A DNA stretch of 52,863 nt, taken from Streptomyces mexicanus. GTDB taxonomy: Bacteria; Actinomycetota; Actinomycetes; Streptomycetales; Streptomycetaceae. Positions within the stretch are counted from its first letter, which is position 1; every line of letters begins with the position of its first letter. Positions 8,986 to 18,164 of the stretch are shown piece after piece. The stretch lies in NCBI RefSeq assembly GCF_902506575.1, contig NZ_LR732544.1:776332-829194 (forward strand), in the 5' to 3' direction. A program made the translations under genes and the position numbers. The notes below the pieces were generated by a model. The model saw only the letters and a list, made by a program, of their open reading frames with translations. It had not been told where the DNA came from and searched no databases.

Positions 8986-11712
8986 ATGCCAGGCACCCGC
9001 GACCGGCGGACGCGTCACCGCGCCGCCCTCCCGAGATCACTGCGATCCTCGTTCGTCCTCCCCTTCGTCATCCCCGCGGTCTGTGTCAGCGGCCTGTGGG
9101 GATACACGGCGGCCGGGCTGGTGGACGAGCAGGTCCGGTTGCACACCGACGCCGGACACGTCTCCTCCCTCGCCCGGCCCGCGCAGGAACTGCTGACGCG
9201 GCTGCAGGACGAGCGCCGGCTCACCGCCCGGTGGCAGGCGGACCGCACCGGCACCTCCCGCACGGAGCTGGAGGCGGCCCGCCGCAAGACGGACGCGGCA
9301 CTCGCCGCCTACCGCCGGCACGCGTCCGGGCCGGACACGGACACGCTGCGGCGCCGGGCCGCCGCGCTGGAGGCCGCGCTGCGCCCGCTGGCCGAGCGCA
9401 GGTCCCACATCGACGCGCGCACACTGTCGTCCGCCGACGCCTTCGCCTACTACACCGACACCGCCTCCCAGGGCCTGGCCCTGCTGAGCGCGGCGGTGCG
9501 CAGCGACGACGCGGAGCTGGGGCGCGGCGGCACCGCGGCCCTGGCCCTGGCCCGGATCACGGAGATGCTCTCGCGGGAGGACGCGCTGGTCTCGGCGGCC
9601 CTTCCGGCGCACCGCATCGCCGAGGCCGACCGTGCCCGGTTCGGGCAGTACGCGGCGCTGCGGCAGGCCGCGCAGGAGGAGCTGACCGCGCGGGATCTGC
9701 CCGGGGCGGCGCGGACGGCGTACGGGCGGATCACCGGCGGTGCGCAGTGGGCCGCGGTGGACGCGGTCGAGCAGGCCGTCGGCGGCGGGCAGGGCACCGC
9801 GCTGCCGCAGCGGGCGGCGCAGTGGCCGGCGGCGGCCGACAGCGTTGTCAGCGGCCTGCGGTCCGCCGGCAGCCAGTCCCTGGACGCCGTGGCCGACCGC
9901 GCCTCGGACCACGCCGGTGAACTGCTGACGACCACCCTGCTCGGCACGGCGGCCGCACTGGCCGCGCTGGCCGCCGCGGCGGTGCTGGCGCTGCGCGCCC
10001 GGCGCTCGACGCTCGACCGGCTCGCCGAGCTGGACGCGCTGACCGCACGCCTGGCCGATCTGCGGGCCGGAGCCGAGCAGGTGGCGTCCTTCCGGCTCGC
10101 CGAGATCCTGTCCCGCGCCGAGCGCGGCGAACGCGTGGACCCGGCCGTGCTCGCCCCCTGGCGGCAGCAGGCGAGCGACGACATCGGGCGGCTGGCATCC
10201 GCGATCGACCGCATGGCGCAGATCGCCACGGACTCCGCGGTGCGCCAGTCGCAGGGCCGGCAGGGCTCGGACAAGGTCGTCGGCCAGCTCATCCGGCGCG
10301 CCCAGGTGCTCATCCACCGGCTGATCGCGCTGCTGGACGACCTGGAGCGCAAGCACGAGGACTCGGACCTGCTCAAGGACATCTTCCGCATCGACCACCT
10401 GGCCACCCGGGTGCGGCGGCACGCGGAGAACCTGATGATCCTCAGCGGCGCCCCGCCGAGCCGCCGCATGACGCGGCCGGTGGCCATCACCGACGTGATG
10501 CGCGGCGCGGTGGCCGAGACCGAGCAGTACACCCGGGTGCGGGTGAAGAACACGCCCGCGGACCGGCGGATCTCCCTGGCCGGGCGGGCCGTCGCCGACG
10601 TCACGCACCTGCTGGCCGAACTCATCGAGAACGGCACCAGTTTCTCGCCGCCCGAGACCCAGGTGACGGTCAGCGCGTCCCGGGTCGCCAAGGGCCTGGC
10701 GGTGCACATCGAGGACCAGGGCCTGGGCATGCCGCCGGAGCTGCTGCAGCGCGCGAACGAGCTGCTCGCCGATCCGCCGCGGGTGGACATGACGGTGTTC
10801 GGCGAGGATCCGCGTTTGGGCCACTTCGTGGTGGCCCGGCTCGCCGAGCGGCACGGCATCAAGGTGGTGCTGCGCGAATCGGACTACGGGGGCACGCTCG
10901 CCCTGGTGGGGCTGCCCAAGGAGCTGCTGGAGGAGTCCGGTTCGCCGGTCGTCGACCAGCTGCAGTCGGCGGCCGTCGCCGCCGGCCGCGCCGTCGAGGG
11001 CCCGAGCGGCGTGGCGCTGTCGGACACCGGGCGGCACCGGGCCCTGGCCGGCCCGGCGGTACCGGCCGCGGCCGGTGCGCCCGCCCCGGCCGGCGAGGAG
11101 GTCATCACCCACACGTCGCTGCCCGACCCCAGTGGTTTCCCCGAGTACGGAGGTGCAGGCCTGTTGCCCCCCGCGTCGGAGCATCCCGCGCCCTCGGCGC
11201 CCCAAGGGCCTCCACCGGCGGCCCGCACGATACGCGACATCCCCTCCGCCGGTCCGGTCCGCGCCCAGTCGCCGGGCGCGGCCCCGGACCGGACGGTCCC
11301 CGGCGGCACGGGCGGCCAGCCGCCTCTCCCGCCCCGGGACAGCCGTCCGGCACCCGCACGGCAGCCGGACCGATCGCCCGAGTGGTCCCGCGGTGCGGAT
11401 GCCGAGCCCCCCGGGCCGTCCGGGCCGGTCGGCGGGGCACCGGCCCCGCGCCCGCTGACGACGCCCTCGGTGCTGCCGCAGCGGGTCAGGGGAGCCAGCC
11501 TGGCCCAGCAGCTGCGCAAGGAGGCGGCCCAGGCCGCGGACGACGGCGACGACGGCTCCGACGACGTCATCTCCCCGGACGCGTCGGCCCGCACGATGAG
11601 CGCCATCCACCAGGGGCTGAAGCGGGCCTGGAGGTCCGAGGACGACGACACGCCGCACGGTGCGCACGGGCGGCCAAGCGACGGGGCAGGCCCCACTGCC
11701 CATGAACTGTGA
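8986..11712 (+). CDS. cvnA: Conservon membrane sensor histidine kinase-like protein CvnA
   Basis: A 908-residue membrane protein, first gene of a conservon. TM1 is at about 20-42. A long, mostly helical extracytoplasmic segment of nitrate/nitrite-sensor (NIT) type spans 45-310, TM2 is at 311-336 (LLTTTLLGTAAALAALAAA), then a HAMP-like stretch and a dimerisation region with DIFRIDHLATRVRR (His near 469). A HATPase_c domain follows at about 538-641 (LAELIENGTSFSPPE; EDQGLGMPPELL). The C-terminal 260 residues are proline-rich and disordered. The start at 8986 has GAGGG 5 bases upstream; the open frame back to 8722 is low-quality sequence. In known conservons CvnA assembles with CvnB, C and D in a G-protein-receptor-like complex at the membrane. 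The gene lies 260 bases after the biosynthetic trio on the same strand. Confidence 0.9.
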   Translation: MPGTRDRRTRHRAALPRSLRSSFVLPFVIPAVCVSGLWGYTAAGLVDEQVRLHTDAGHVSSLARPAQELLTRLQDERRLTARWQADRTGTSRTELEAARRKTDAALAAYRRHASGPDTDTLRRRAAALEAALRPLAERRSHIDARTLSSADAFAYYTDTASQGLALLSAAVRSDDAELGRGGTAALALARITEMLSREDALVSAALPAHRIAEADRARFGQYAALRQAAQEELTARDLPGAARTAYGRITGGAQWAAVDAVEQAVGGGQGTALPQRAAQWPAAADSVVSGLRSAGSQSLDAVADRASDHAGELLTTTLLGTAAALAALAAAAVLALRARRSTLDRLAELDALTARLADLRAGAEQVASFRLAEILSRAERGERVDPAVLAPWRQQASDDIGRLASAIDRMAQIATDSAVRQSQGRQGSDKVVGQLIRRAQVLIHRLIALLDDLERKHEDSDLLKDIFRIDHLATRVRRHAENLMILSGAPPSRRMTRPVAITDVMRGAVAETEQYTRVRVKNTPADRRISLAGRAVADVTHLLAELIENGTSFSPPETQVTVSASRVAKGLAVHIEDQGLGMPPELLQRANELLADPPRVDMTVFGEDPRLGHFVVARLAERHGIKVVLRESDYGGTLALVGLPKELLEESGSPVVDQLQSAAVAAGRAVEGPSGVALSDTGRHRALAGPAVPAAAGAPAPAGEEVITHTSLPDPSGFPEYGGAGLLPPASEHPAPSAPQGPPPAARTIRDIPSAGPVRAQSPGAAPDRTVPGGTGGQPPLPPRDSRPAPARQPDRSPEWSRGADAEPPGPSGPVGGAPAPRPLTTPSVLPQRVRGASLAQQLRKEAAQAADDGDDGSDDVISPDASARTMSAIHQGLKRAWRSEDDDTPHGAHGRPSDGAGPTAHEL

Positions 11713-11724
11713 GGACGTTACGCA

Positions 11725-12150
11725 ATGACTGAGCAGGTTCCCACCGGACGTCAGCTGGACTGGCTTCTGGACGGCCTGGTGGACCGGATACCGGAGATCC
11801 GCTGCGCGATCGTGCTCTCCGGAGACGGCCTTTTGATCGGCAAGTCCAAGGACATGCTCCGCGACGACGCCGAGCACCTGTCGGCGGTGGCCTCGGGTGT
11901 GCACAGCCTCGCCCGCGGAGCGGCCCGCCACTTCCACAGCGGGCGGGTGCAGCAGACGGTCATTCAGATGGACAAGGCGTTCCTTTTCGTCACGGCCGCG
12001 GGCAAGGGCGCCCGGCTGGCGGCTTTCGCCTCGGAGGAAGTGGATGTGGGGATGATGGCGTACGAGATGGGCACTCTCGTCAAGCAGGTCGGCCAGTATC
12101 TGACGGCCGCGCCGCGTGTGCAGTCCGGCGGCACCGTCCAGGATGCCTGA
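11725..12150 (+). CDS. cvnB: Roadblock/LC7 family protein CvnB
   Basis: A 141-residue protein with the roadblock/longin fold typical of CvnB (LDWLLDGLVDRIPEIRCAIVLSGDGLLI ... EHLSAVASGVHSLARG ... VQQTVIQMDKAFLFVTAAGKGARLA). It acts in the cytoplasm as an adaptor and probable regulator of the CvnD GTPase. GTGAGGA lies ahead of the ATG. It starts 12 bases after cvnA, and its stop overlaps the cvnC start, as in other conservons. Confidence 0.92.
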   Translation: MTEQVPTGRQLDWLLDGLVDRIPEIRCAIVLSGDGLLIGKSKDMLRDDAEHLSAVASGVHSLARGAARHFHSGRVQQTVIQMDKAFLFVTAAGKGARLAAFASEEVDVGMMAYEMGTLVKQVGQYLTAAPRVQSGGTVQDA

Positions 12151-12514
12151 ACCGCGCGGGCACGACGGTGAGGAGGCCGGGCGCTACTTACGGCCGTACG
12201 CCATCACCGGCGGACGTACCCGGCACAGCCAGCACGCGTTCACCCTGATCACGCTCGTCGTCGCCCGTTCCGTGCGGGAGTCGGCATCCGGGCTGGAGCC
12301 GGAGGCGGACCGGATCCTGGAGCTGTGCCGGGACCGGGCGATGGCGGTCGCGGAGATCGCCGCTCTGCTGGATCTGCCGGTGAGCGTGGTGAAGGTGCTG
12401 TGCGGGGATCTGCTGGACGCCTCGCTGATCATCGTGCAGTCGCCGCCCGGGCAGGAGAGCCGGCCGAGCGTGGAACTGATCGAAAGGGTGATGGATGGTA
12501 TCCGTCAACTCTGA
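12143..12514 (+). CDS. cvnC: DUF742 winged-helix protein CvnC
   Basis: A 123-residue protein of the DUF742 family, the standard third member of a conservon. The fold is winged-helix-like: YLRPYAITGGRTR, then ILELCRDRAMAVAEIAALLDLPVSVVKVLCGDLLDASLI. The start at 12143 overlaps the end of cvnB (ATGCCTGA), indicating translational coupling; the open frame extends slightly upstream to 12116, but that would overlap cvnB further. Its end overlaps cvnD by 20 bases. Confidence 0.9.
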   Translation: MPEPRGHDGEEAGRYLRPYAITGGRTRHSQHAFTLITLVVARSVRESASGLEPEADRILELCRDRAMAVAEIAALLDLPVSVVKVLCGDLLDASLIIVQSPPGQESRPSVELIERVMDGIRQL

Positions 12515-13097
12515 CCCGGTCATGCCGACCGCGTTGAAGATCCTCATCGCGGGCGGTTTCGGGGTGGGCAAGACCACCATGGTGGCCGCGGTGAGCGAGG
12601 TGCCTCCGCTGGAGACGGAGGAGCGGATGACCGAGGCGAGCCTCGGTGTGGACGACCTGTCCGGAGTGGAGGGCAAGTCCTCCACGACCGTGGCGATGGA
12701 CTTCGGCCGCATCACGATCGCGCCGGAACTGGTGCTGTACCTGTTCGGCACGCCCGGGCAGGACCGGTTCTGGTTCATGTGGGACGACCTGGCCACGGGC
12801 GCGCTCGGGGCGGTGGTCCTCGCGGACACGCGGCGGCTGGAGGCGTCGTTCGCCTCGATCGACTTCTTCGAGGAGCGCGGCATCCCGTTCGCCGTGGGCG
12901 TCAACTGCTTCCACGGCCGGCGCGACTGCACCGCCGAGCAGGTGCGGGCCGCCCTGGACCTCGATCCGGCCACCCCGGTCGTGCTGTGCGACGTACGGGA
13001 GCGGGCCTCCAGCAAGCAGGTGCTCCTCGCGGTGCTGGAGGCGGCGCGTGCCAAGGCGGCGGCCCACCGGGCGGCCGCCCGCCCGGTGGCGCTGTGA
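12495..13097 (+). CDS. cvnD: Conservon small GTPase CvnD
   Basis: A 200-residue ATP/GTP-binding protein and the last conservon gene. The Walker A loop GGFGVGKTT (near residue 20) is followed by switch-like TTVAMDFGRI and the G3-type LFGTPGQDRFWFMWDDL. VGVNCF appears where a Ras-type NKxD would be, the usual CvnD variation. The start lies inside the 3' end of cvnC with GAAAGGG upstream. CvnD proteins act at the membrane with CvnA-C. No fifth gene such as the cytochrome P450 of some conservons follows; the next genes are convergent. Confidence 0.92.
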   Translation: MVSVNSDPVMPTALKILIAGGFGVGKTTMVAAVSEVPPLETEERMTEASLGVDDLSGVEGKSSTTVAMDFGRITIAPELVLYLFGTPGQDRFWFMWDDLATGALGAVVLADTRRLEASFASIDFFEERGIPFAVGVNCFHGRRDCTAEQVRAALDLDPATPVVLCDVRERASSKQVLLAVLEAARAKAAAHRAAARPVAL

Positions 13098-13221
13098 GCG
13101 TGGCCCGGTGAGCGCGGGCCGCGACGGTGTCGCTGTGCCTGCGGGCCGCGCCGCGGTGGTGTCGTAGCGGCCCTGGGTCGTCGCGGGGTCCACGGTCCGG
13201 TCCGCCGCCCCGGTCGGCGGA

Positions 13222-13590
13222 TCAGCGGTGGGCGACGGTGGCGGTGAGCAGCAGCGCCGCCGCGACGGCGACGGCGATCCCGGCGACGGCGCACGCCACG
13301 CAGCGGGCGCGCAGGTGACGGTAGCGCTCCTCGTACTCGCCGCGCAGCGCCCGGCAGCGGTCCGCGACGCGCTGCAGGTCCGCCCGCGCGCGGACCAGGC
13401 AGTCGCGGACGTAGTGCTGTTCGATCTCCTCGCGCTGCGCGCCGGTCAGCCAGTGCAGCGGCTCGGTGAAGGCACGGGCCCGCCCCTCGGCCTCGGCGAC
13501 GCGGGCCTGCCACAGCAGGTAGCCCTCCACCTGGTTCGCCAGGGCGGCCGGGTGGCCCGGCTCGCGGTCGGCGCGTGCCGCGTCCGTCAT
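13222..13590 (-). CDS. Small membrane-anchored coiled-coil protein (hypothetical)
   Basis: A 122-residue protein with a charged, helical N-terminal three quarters ([17 protein letters not shown] ... [19 protein letters not shown] ... YEERYRHL), probably a coiled coil. It ends in one hydrophobic segment (about 97-118, [20 protein letters not shown]). I do not recognise a named family. The ATG overlaps the ctaD stop (ATGA at 13587-13590), so it is translationally coupled to the oxidase subunit and may be a small accessory or assembly factor; this rests on position only. Confidence 0.75.
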   Translation of the reverse strand: MTDAARADREPGHPAALANQVEGYLLWQARVAEAEGRARAFTEPLHWLTGAQREEIEQHYVRDCLVRARADLQRVADRCRALRGEYEERYRHLRARCVACAVAGIAVAVAAALLLTATVAHR

Positions 13591-15269
13591 CCCGGCAGGC
13601 CCAGGTTCTCCCGCTTGTCCACGAGCGAGACATCGGGGTGGTTCATGTCGAACGCCGGGGACTCGCTGCGGATCACGGGCAGGGTGACGAAGTTGTGGCG
13701 CGGCGGCGGGCAGGACGTGGCCCACTCCAGCGAGCGCCCGAAGCCCCACGGGTCGTCGACGTCGACCTTCGGGCCGTACTTGGCCGTCTTCCAGATGTTG
13801 TAGAAGAACGGCAGCACCGACAGGCCCAGCAGGAAGGAGCCGATCGTGGAGACCATGTTGAGCGCGGTGAACCCGTCGACGGCCAGGTAGTCGGCGTAGC
13901 GGCGGGGCATGCCCTCGGCGCCCAGCCAGTGCTGCACCAGGAACGTGGTGTGGAAGCCGACGAACAGCATCCAGAAGGTCATCTTGCCCAGCCGCTCGTC
14001 GAGCAACTTGCCGGTCCACTTCGGCCACCAGAAGTGGAATCCGGCGAACATCGCGAAGACGACGGTGCCGAAGACGACATAGTGGAAGTGCGCGACCACG
14101 AAGTAGCTGTCGGTCACGTGGAAGTCCAGCGGTGGAGAGGCCAGCAGCACTCCGGTCAGGCCGCCGAACAGGAAGGTCACCAGGAAGCCGGTCGCCCACA
14201 GCATCGGTGTCTCGAAGGAGAGCGTGCCCTGCCACATGGTGCCGATCCAGTTGAAGAACTTCACTCCGGTGGGCACCGCGATGAGGAACGACATGAAGGA
14301 GAAGAACGGCAGGAGCACGGCGCCGGTGGGGAACATGTGGTGGGCCCACACGGACACCGACAGACCGGAGATGGCGATGGTGGCCCCGACCAGGCCCATG
14401 TAGCCGAAGATGGGTTTGCGGGTGAAGACCGGGATGATCTCCGTGACGATGCCGAAGAACGGCAGCGCGATGATGTAGACCTCGGGATGGCCGAAGAACC
14501 AGAACAGGTGCTGCCACAGGATGGCGCCGCCATTGGCGGGGTCGAACACATGGGCGCCGAACTTGCGGTCCGCCTCCAGCACCAGCAGCGCGCCCGCCAG
14601 GACGGGGAACGCGAACAGCACCAGGACGCTGGTGAGCATCACGTTCCAGCAGAAGATCGGCATGCGGAACATCGTCATGCCGGGTGCGCGCATGCAGACG
14701 ATCGTGGTGATGAAGTTGACCGCGCCCATGATCGTGCCGAAACCGGACAGGGCCAGGCCCATGATCCACATGTCGCTGCCGACGTTGGGCGAGTGCGCCG
14801 AGTCGTTCAGGGGCGCGTACGCGAACCAGCCGAAGTCGGCCGCGCCGTTGGGCGTGAGGAAGCCGGCCACCGCGATCAGCGAGCCGAACAGGTACAGCCA
14901 GTAGGCCAGCATGTTCAGCCGGGGGAAGGCCACGTCCGGGGCGCCGATCTGCAGCGGCATGATCCAGTTCGTGAAACCGGCGAACAGCGGCGTCGCGAAC
15001 ATCAGCAGCATGACCGTGCCGTGCATCGTGAACGCCTGGTTGTACTGCTCGGTGGACATGATCTGCAGGCCCGGCCGGGCCAGTTCGGCCCGCATCACCA
15101 GCGCGAGGATGCCGCCGAAGAGGAAGAACAGGAAGGAGGTGGTCAGGTACAGCGAGCCGATCTTCTTGTGATCGGTGGTCGTCACCCATGTGACCACCAC
15201 GGCTCCGGGCCGCAGGCGACGACGGGGCGGAGCGGCGATGTCCCGCGTGGGGTGCTGAACGTCTGTCAT
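13587..15269 (-). CDS. ctaD: Cytochrome c oxidase subunit I
   Basis: A 560-residue, roughly 12-helix heme-copper oxidase subunit carrying heme a and the heme a3-CuB centre; it reduces O2 and pumps protons across the membrane. Ligand motifs are intact: [12 protein letters not shown] (heme a His), [10 protein letters not shown] (CuB His and cross-linked Tyr), and [10 protein letters not shown] (HxH). The start at 15269 (MTDVQHP) is preferred; the open frame runs 51 codons further but is low-quality. No ctaC, ctaE or qcr gene is nearby, so this is a second, orphan subunit I that must borrow the other subunits from elsewhere. The only partner is the overlapping small membrane protein. Confidence 0.95.
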   Translation of the reverse strand: MTDVQHPTRDIAAPPRRRLRPGAVVVTWVTTTDHKKIGSLYLTTSFLFFLFGGILALVMRAELARPGLQIMSTEQYNQAFTMHGTVMLLMFATPLFAGFTNWIMPLQIGAPDVAFPRLNMLAYWLYLFGSLIAVAGFLTPNGAADFGWFAYAPLNDSAHSPNVGSDMWIMGLALSGFGTIMGAVNFITTIVCMRAPGMTMFRMPIFCWNVMLTSVLVLFAFPVLAGALLVLEADRKFGAHVFDPANGGAILWQHLFWFFGHPEVYIIALPFFGIVTEIIPVFTRKPIFGYMGLVGATIAISGLSVSVWAHHMFPTGAVLLPFFSFMSFLIAVPTGVKFFNWIGTMWQGTLSFETPMLWATGFLVTFLFGGLTGVLLASPPLDFHVTDSYFVVAHFHYVVFGTVVFAMFAGFHFWWPKWTGKLLDERLGKMTFWMLFVGFHTTFLVQHWLGAEGMPRRYADYLAVDGFTALNMVSTIGSFLLGLSVLPFFYNIWKTAKYGPKVDVDDPWGFGRSLEWATSCPPPRHNFVTLPVIRSESPAFDMNHPDVSLVDKRENLGLPG

Positions 15270-15460
15270 GCGGCCCGTGACACGCTTTCTCTCGAGTGCT
15301 CTCAAGGCTTGGACGCGTGAGTTCCGCGGGGATCCCGCAGGGCTCGGCACCATCCTCGCGGCTAGCCCGCCGAAGACGTGGCCGACCGTCCCCGAGATGG
15401 CCCAACGCCCGCCCGAATGCACCCCGTCGGCCTACTTGGGGGCGCCCGTGCGGGGCGCGC

Positions 15461-16414
15461 TCAGCGGCCGGACGGTTCCGGGTCGACGGCGTAGGGCGGC
15501 AGCTGCGCCCGGCTGACCCGCTCCCCCAGCACCTCGGCCATGAACTGCACCAGCCACCGCTGCGAGGGGCTGCGCGAGGACTCGTGCCGGGCGTAGAGGG
15601 CGACCTCGATCGGTTCGGTCTCGAAGGGCAGCCGGACCAGGCGCAGCCGGCGCGAGGCGGTGAACACCTCGCCGACGTACTCGGGGACGACGGCGACCAG
15701 GTCGGTCTGCTCCAGCAGATACGGCAGCATCGAGAAGCGGGTGGCCTCCACCACCACCCGGTCCAGCAGGCCGTGCGCGGCCAGCGCGGCACGCGGCACG
15801 ACGTGCCCGCTGGGACCGAACACCGTCGCGTGGTGCTCGGCGGACAGCTGCTCCAGGGTGACGCGCTCGCCCCGGACGCGGGGGTGGTCGGCGGCGACCA
15901 TGGCGACGTAGCGCTCCTGGAAGAGCGGGATGCGCACGGTGCGGTGGGAGGTCAGCACGGGGGTGGCGACGAACGCGTCGAGGTCGCCGCGGCGCAGCTG
16001 CTGTTCGGCGTCGTCCACGTCGAGGGCCCGGACGGTGAACGACACCCGGGGCGCGCGCTCGCGGGCCGCGGCCAGCAGGCGCGGCAGCAACGTCGCCTCG
16101 CCGAGGTCGGTCAGCGCCACCGTGAAGCGGCCCGGCATGGTCTGCGGATCGAACGCGTCGGACTGGCGGATCGTGCCGTCGATCTCGGCGAGGGCGCGGC
16201 GCAGCGGGTCGTAGAGCCGGCGGGCGCCGGCGGTGGGCGTCAGTCCGCGGCCGGTGCGCCGGAACAGCTCGTCGTCGAAGTGCCGGCGCAGCTTGCCCAG
16301 GCTGTAGCTGACGGTGGGCTGGGTGACGTGCAGCGTCTCGGCGGTGGCCGTGACGCTGCCGGTCTCGTACAGCAGGACGAAGACCCGGGCGAGGTTGAGG
16401 TCGAAGTTCCTCAT
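15461..16414 (-). CDS. LysR-type transcriptional regulator of the benzoylformate genes
   Basis: A 317-residue LysR regulator. The N-terminal helix-turn-helix reads VFVLLYETGSVTATAETLHV then TQPTVSYSLGKLRRHF. The C-terminal periplasmic-binding-like effector domain spans about 90-300. The start at 16414 (MRNFDLNLARVF) fits LysR N-termini and has GAGTCGG upstream; an ATG at 16447 has no ribosome binding site. It is transcribed divergently from the decarboxylase gene, the classical arrangement for an activator of its neighbour, with an aromatic acid as the likely co-inducer. It lies in the NahR/LinR-like part of the family as far as the sequence suggests. Confidence 0.9.
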   Translation of the reverse strand: MRNFDLNLARVFVLLYETGSVTATAETLHVTQPTVSYSLGKLRRHFDDELFRRTGRGLTPTAGARRLYDPLRRALAEIDGTIRQSDAFDPQTMPGRFTVALTDLGEATLLPRLLAAARERAPRVSFTVRALDVDDAEQQLRRGDLDAFVATPVLTSHRTVRIPLFQERYVAMVAADHPRVRGERVTLEQLSAEHHATVFGPSGHVVPRAALAAHGLLDRVVVEATRFSMLPYLLEQTDLVAVVPEYVGEVFTASRRLRLVRLPFETEPIEVALYARHESSRSPSQRWLVQFMAEVLGERVSRAQLPPYAVDPEPSGR

Positions 16415-16430
16415 ATCGACCGACTCTATA
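16414..16430. promoter_or_regulatory. Candidate LysR operator
   Basis: TATCGA-CCGAC-TCTATA is an imperfect dyad (5 of 6 pairs) with T-N11-A spacing inside it. It overlaps the likely LysR start codon and lies about 80 bases ahead of the decarboxylase start. Confidence 0.35.
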
Positions 16431-16450
16431 TCGCGACGTCCGAACATTTA

Positions 16451-16480
16451 TTGGTGGGTATGTCGGGCGTTGCCTAGCGT
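16451..16480 (+). promoter_or_regulatory. Candidate promoter of the benzoylformate operon
   Basis: TTGGTG (16451-16456), an 18-base spacer and TAGCGT (16475-16480) match the Streptomyces vegetative consensus. They lie 29 bases ahead of the GTG start of the decarboxylase and next to the candidate LysR dyad. Read by eye. Confidence 0.5.
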
Positions 16481-16508
16481 GCTGTGCGTCACGTGGAAAG
16501 GAACGTCT

Positions 16509-18089
16509 GTGCCCTCCGTACGTCGCGTCGCCCACGAGTTCCTGCAGCGCCGGGGACTCACCACCGTGTTCGGCAACCCCGGCTCCAACGAGCTGCCCTT
16601 CCTGGCCGACCTGCCCGACGGTTTCCGTTACGTCCTCGGCCTGCACGAGGGCGCCGTCGTCGGCATGGCCGACGGCTACGCCCAGGCGACCGGCCGGCCC
16701 GTGCTGGTCAACCTGCACGCGGCCTCCGGGTCCGGGAACGCGATGGGCGCCCTCACCAACGCGGTGGCCGCGCGCACCCCGCTGGTCGTGGTGGCCGGGC
16801 AGCAGGTGCGGCCGGCCGTCGGCCCGGAGGCCAACCTGGCCAACGTCGACGCGCCCGCCCTGATGAAGCCGCTGGTCGGCTGGGCGGCGGAGCCGGCGTG
16901 CGCCGAGGACGTGCCGCGGGCCCTGGCGCAGGCGGTGTTCGAGGCGGAGCTGCAGCGCCGGCCGACGTATCTGTCCGTGCCGTACGACGACTGGGCCGCC
17001 GAGGCCGGCGACAACAGCCTTCAGGTGCTTCAGCGGCGGGTCCAGCGTGCCGCGGTCCCGGACGCCGGGCAGGCGCGCCGGCTGGTCGAGCAGGTAACGG
17101 CCGCGCGCCGGCCCGCGCTGGTGCTGGGCGGTGACATCGACGCGGCCGGCCTGTTCGACGACGCGGTGCGGCTGGCCGAGCGGCTGGGCGGACCGGTGTG
17201 GGCGGCGCCCTCGCAGTTCCGGCTGCCCTTCCCCAACCGGCACCCGCTGTTCCGCGGGGTGCTGCCCGCGGGGATCGCGCCGGTCTGCGAGGCGTTCGAG
17301 GGGCATGATCTGGTGCTGGTGCTGGGCGCGCCGGTGTTCCGCTACCACGAGTACCTGCCCGGCCGGTACCTGCCCGAGGGCACCCGGCTGATCCAGGTCA
17401 CCGAGGACGCGTCGGCGGCGGCGCGGGCGCCGATGGGCGAGGCGCTGGTCGCCGATCCCGGCGCCGTGATCGAACTGCTGGTCAAGAGCCTGGACGTGCC
17501 CGCCGAGCCGGTCGGCGTCTACCGTCCGGTGCCCGAGCCGGCCGCCGCGGAGGGCGGCCGGCTGCACCCGGAGCAGGTCTTCGCCGCGCTGCGCGAGGTG
17601 GTGCCCCGGGAGACGGCGTACGTCGTCGAGTCGACCTCGACGAACGCCGCGTGGTGGCGCCAGATGGACCTGCGCCGGCCGGGCTCGTACTACTTCCCGG
17701 CGGCCGGCGGCCTCGGGTTCGGGCCGCCCGGCGCGGGCGGCGTCGCGCTCGGCCGGCCCGACCGGCCGGTGGTGGGCGTCATCGGGGACGGGTCGGCCAA
17801 CTACGGCATCACCGCCCTGTGGACGGCCGCCCAGCACCGCCTGCCGCTGACGGTCGTGCTGCTGCGCAACGGCACCTACGGGGCGCTGCGCTGGTTCGGC
17901 GGCCTGCTCGGCGTACCGGACGCGCCGGGCCTGGACATCCCGGGACTGGACTTCACCCGCATCGCGGAGGGCTACGGCGTGCGCGCCGTGCACGCCGGCG
18001 GCGCCGAGGAGCTGCGGGCGGTGCTCGCCGAACCGGCGGACGGGCCGCGGCTCGTCCAGGTGGACACGGCGCTGACCACCCCGTCCTGA
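16509..18089 (+). CDS. mdlC: Benzoylformate decarboxylase (ThDP enzyme)
   Basis: A 526-residue thiamine diphosphate enzyme that converts benzoylformate to benzaldehyde and CO2. With the GTG start at 16509 (GGAAAGGA just upstream), the residues known to be catalytic in Pseudomonas putida benzoylformate decarboxylase fall at matching positions: Ser26 in FGNPGSNELPFL, Glu47 in GLHEGAVV, His70 in VNLHAASGSGN, and His280 in APVFRYHEYLPG (281 in the Pseudomonas enzyme). The ThDP motif GDGSANYGI, ending in the usual Asn region, lies near residue 430. The first gene of a three-gene operon, divergent from a LysR gene. Related 2-oxo-acid substrates cannot be excluded, but the match is unusually tight. 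Confidence 0.92.
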   Translation: MPSVRRVAHEFLQRRGLTTVFGNPGSNELPFLADLPDGFRYVLGLHEGAVVGMADGYAQATGRPVLVNLHAASGSGNAMGALTNAVAARTPLVVVAGQQVRPAVGPEANLANVDAPALMKPLVGWAAEPACAEDVPRALAQAVFEAELQRRPTYLSVPYDDWAAEAGDNSLQVLQRRVQRAAVPDAGQARRLVEQVTAARRPALVLGGDIDAAGLFDDAVRLAERLGGPVWAAPSQFRLPFPNRHPLFRGVLPAGIAPVCEAFEGHDLVLVLGAPVFRYHEYLPGRYLPEGTRLIQVTEDASAAARAPMGEALVADPGAVIELLVKSLDVPAEPVGVYRPVPEPAAAEGGRLHPEQVFAALREVVPRETAYVVESTSTNAAWWRQMDLRRPGSYYFPAAGGLGFGPPGAGGVALGRPDRPVVGVIGDGSANYGITALWTAAQHRLPLTVVLLRNGTYGALRWFGGLLGVPDAPGLDIPGLDFTRIAEGYGVRAVHAGGAEELRAVLAEPADGPRLVQVDTALTTPS

Positions 18090-18164
18090 CCGCACCCTCG
18101 GCCCGCGCCCGCGCGCAGGCCGCAGAACGACGACGTTCACCGCAGAACGAAGAAGGGGACACCG

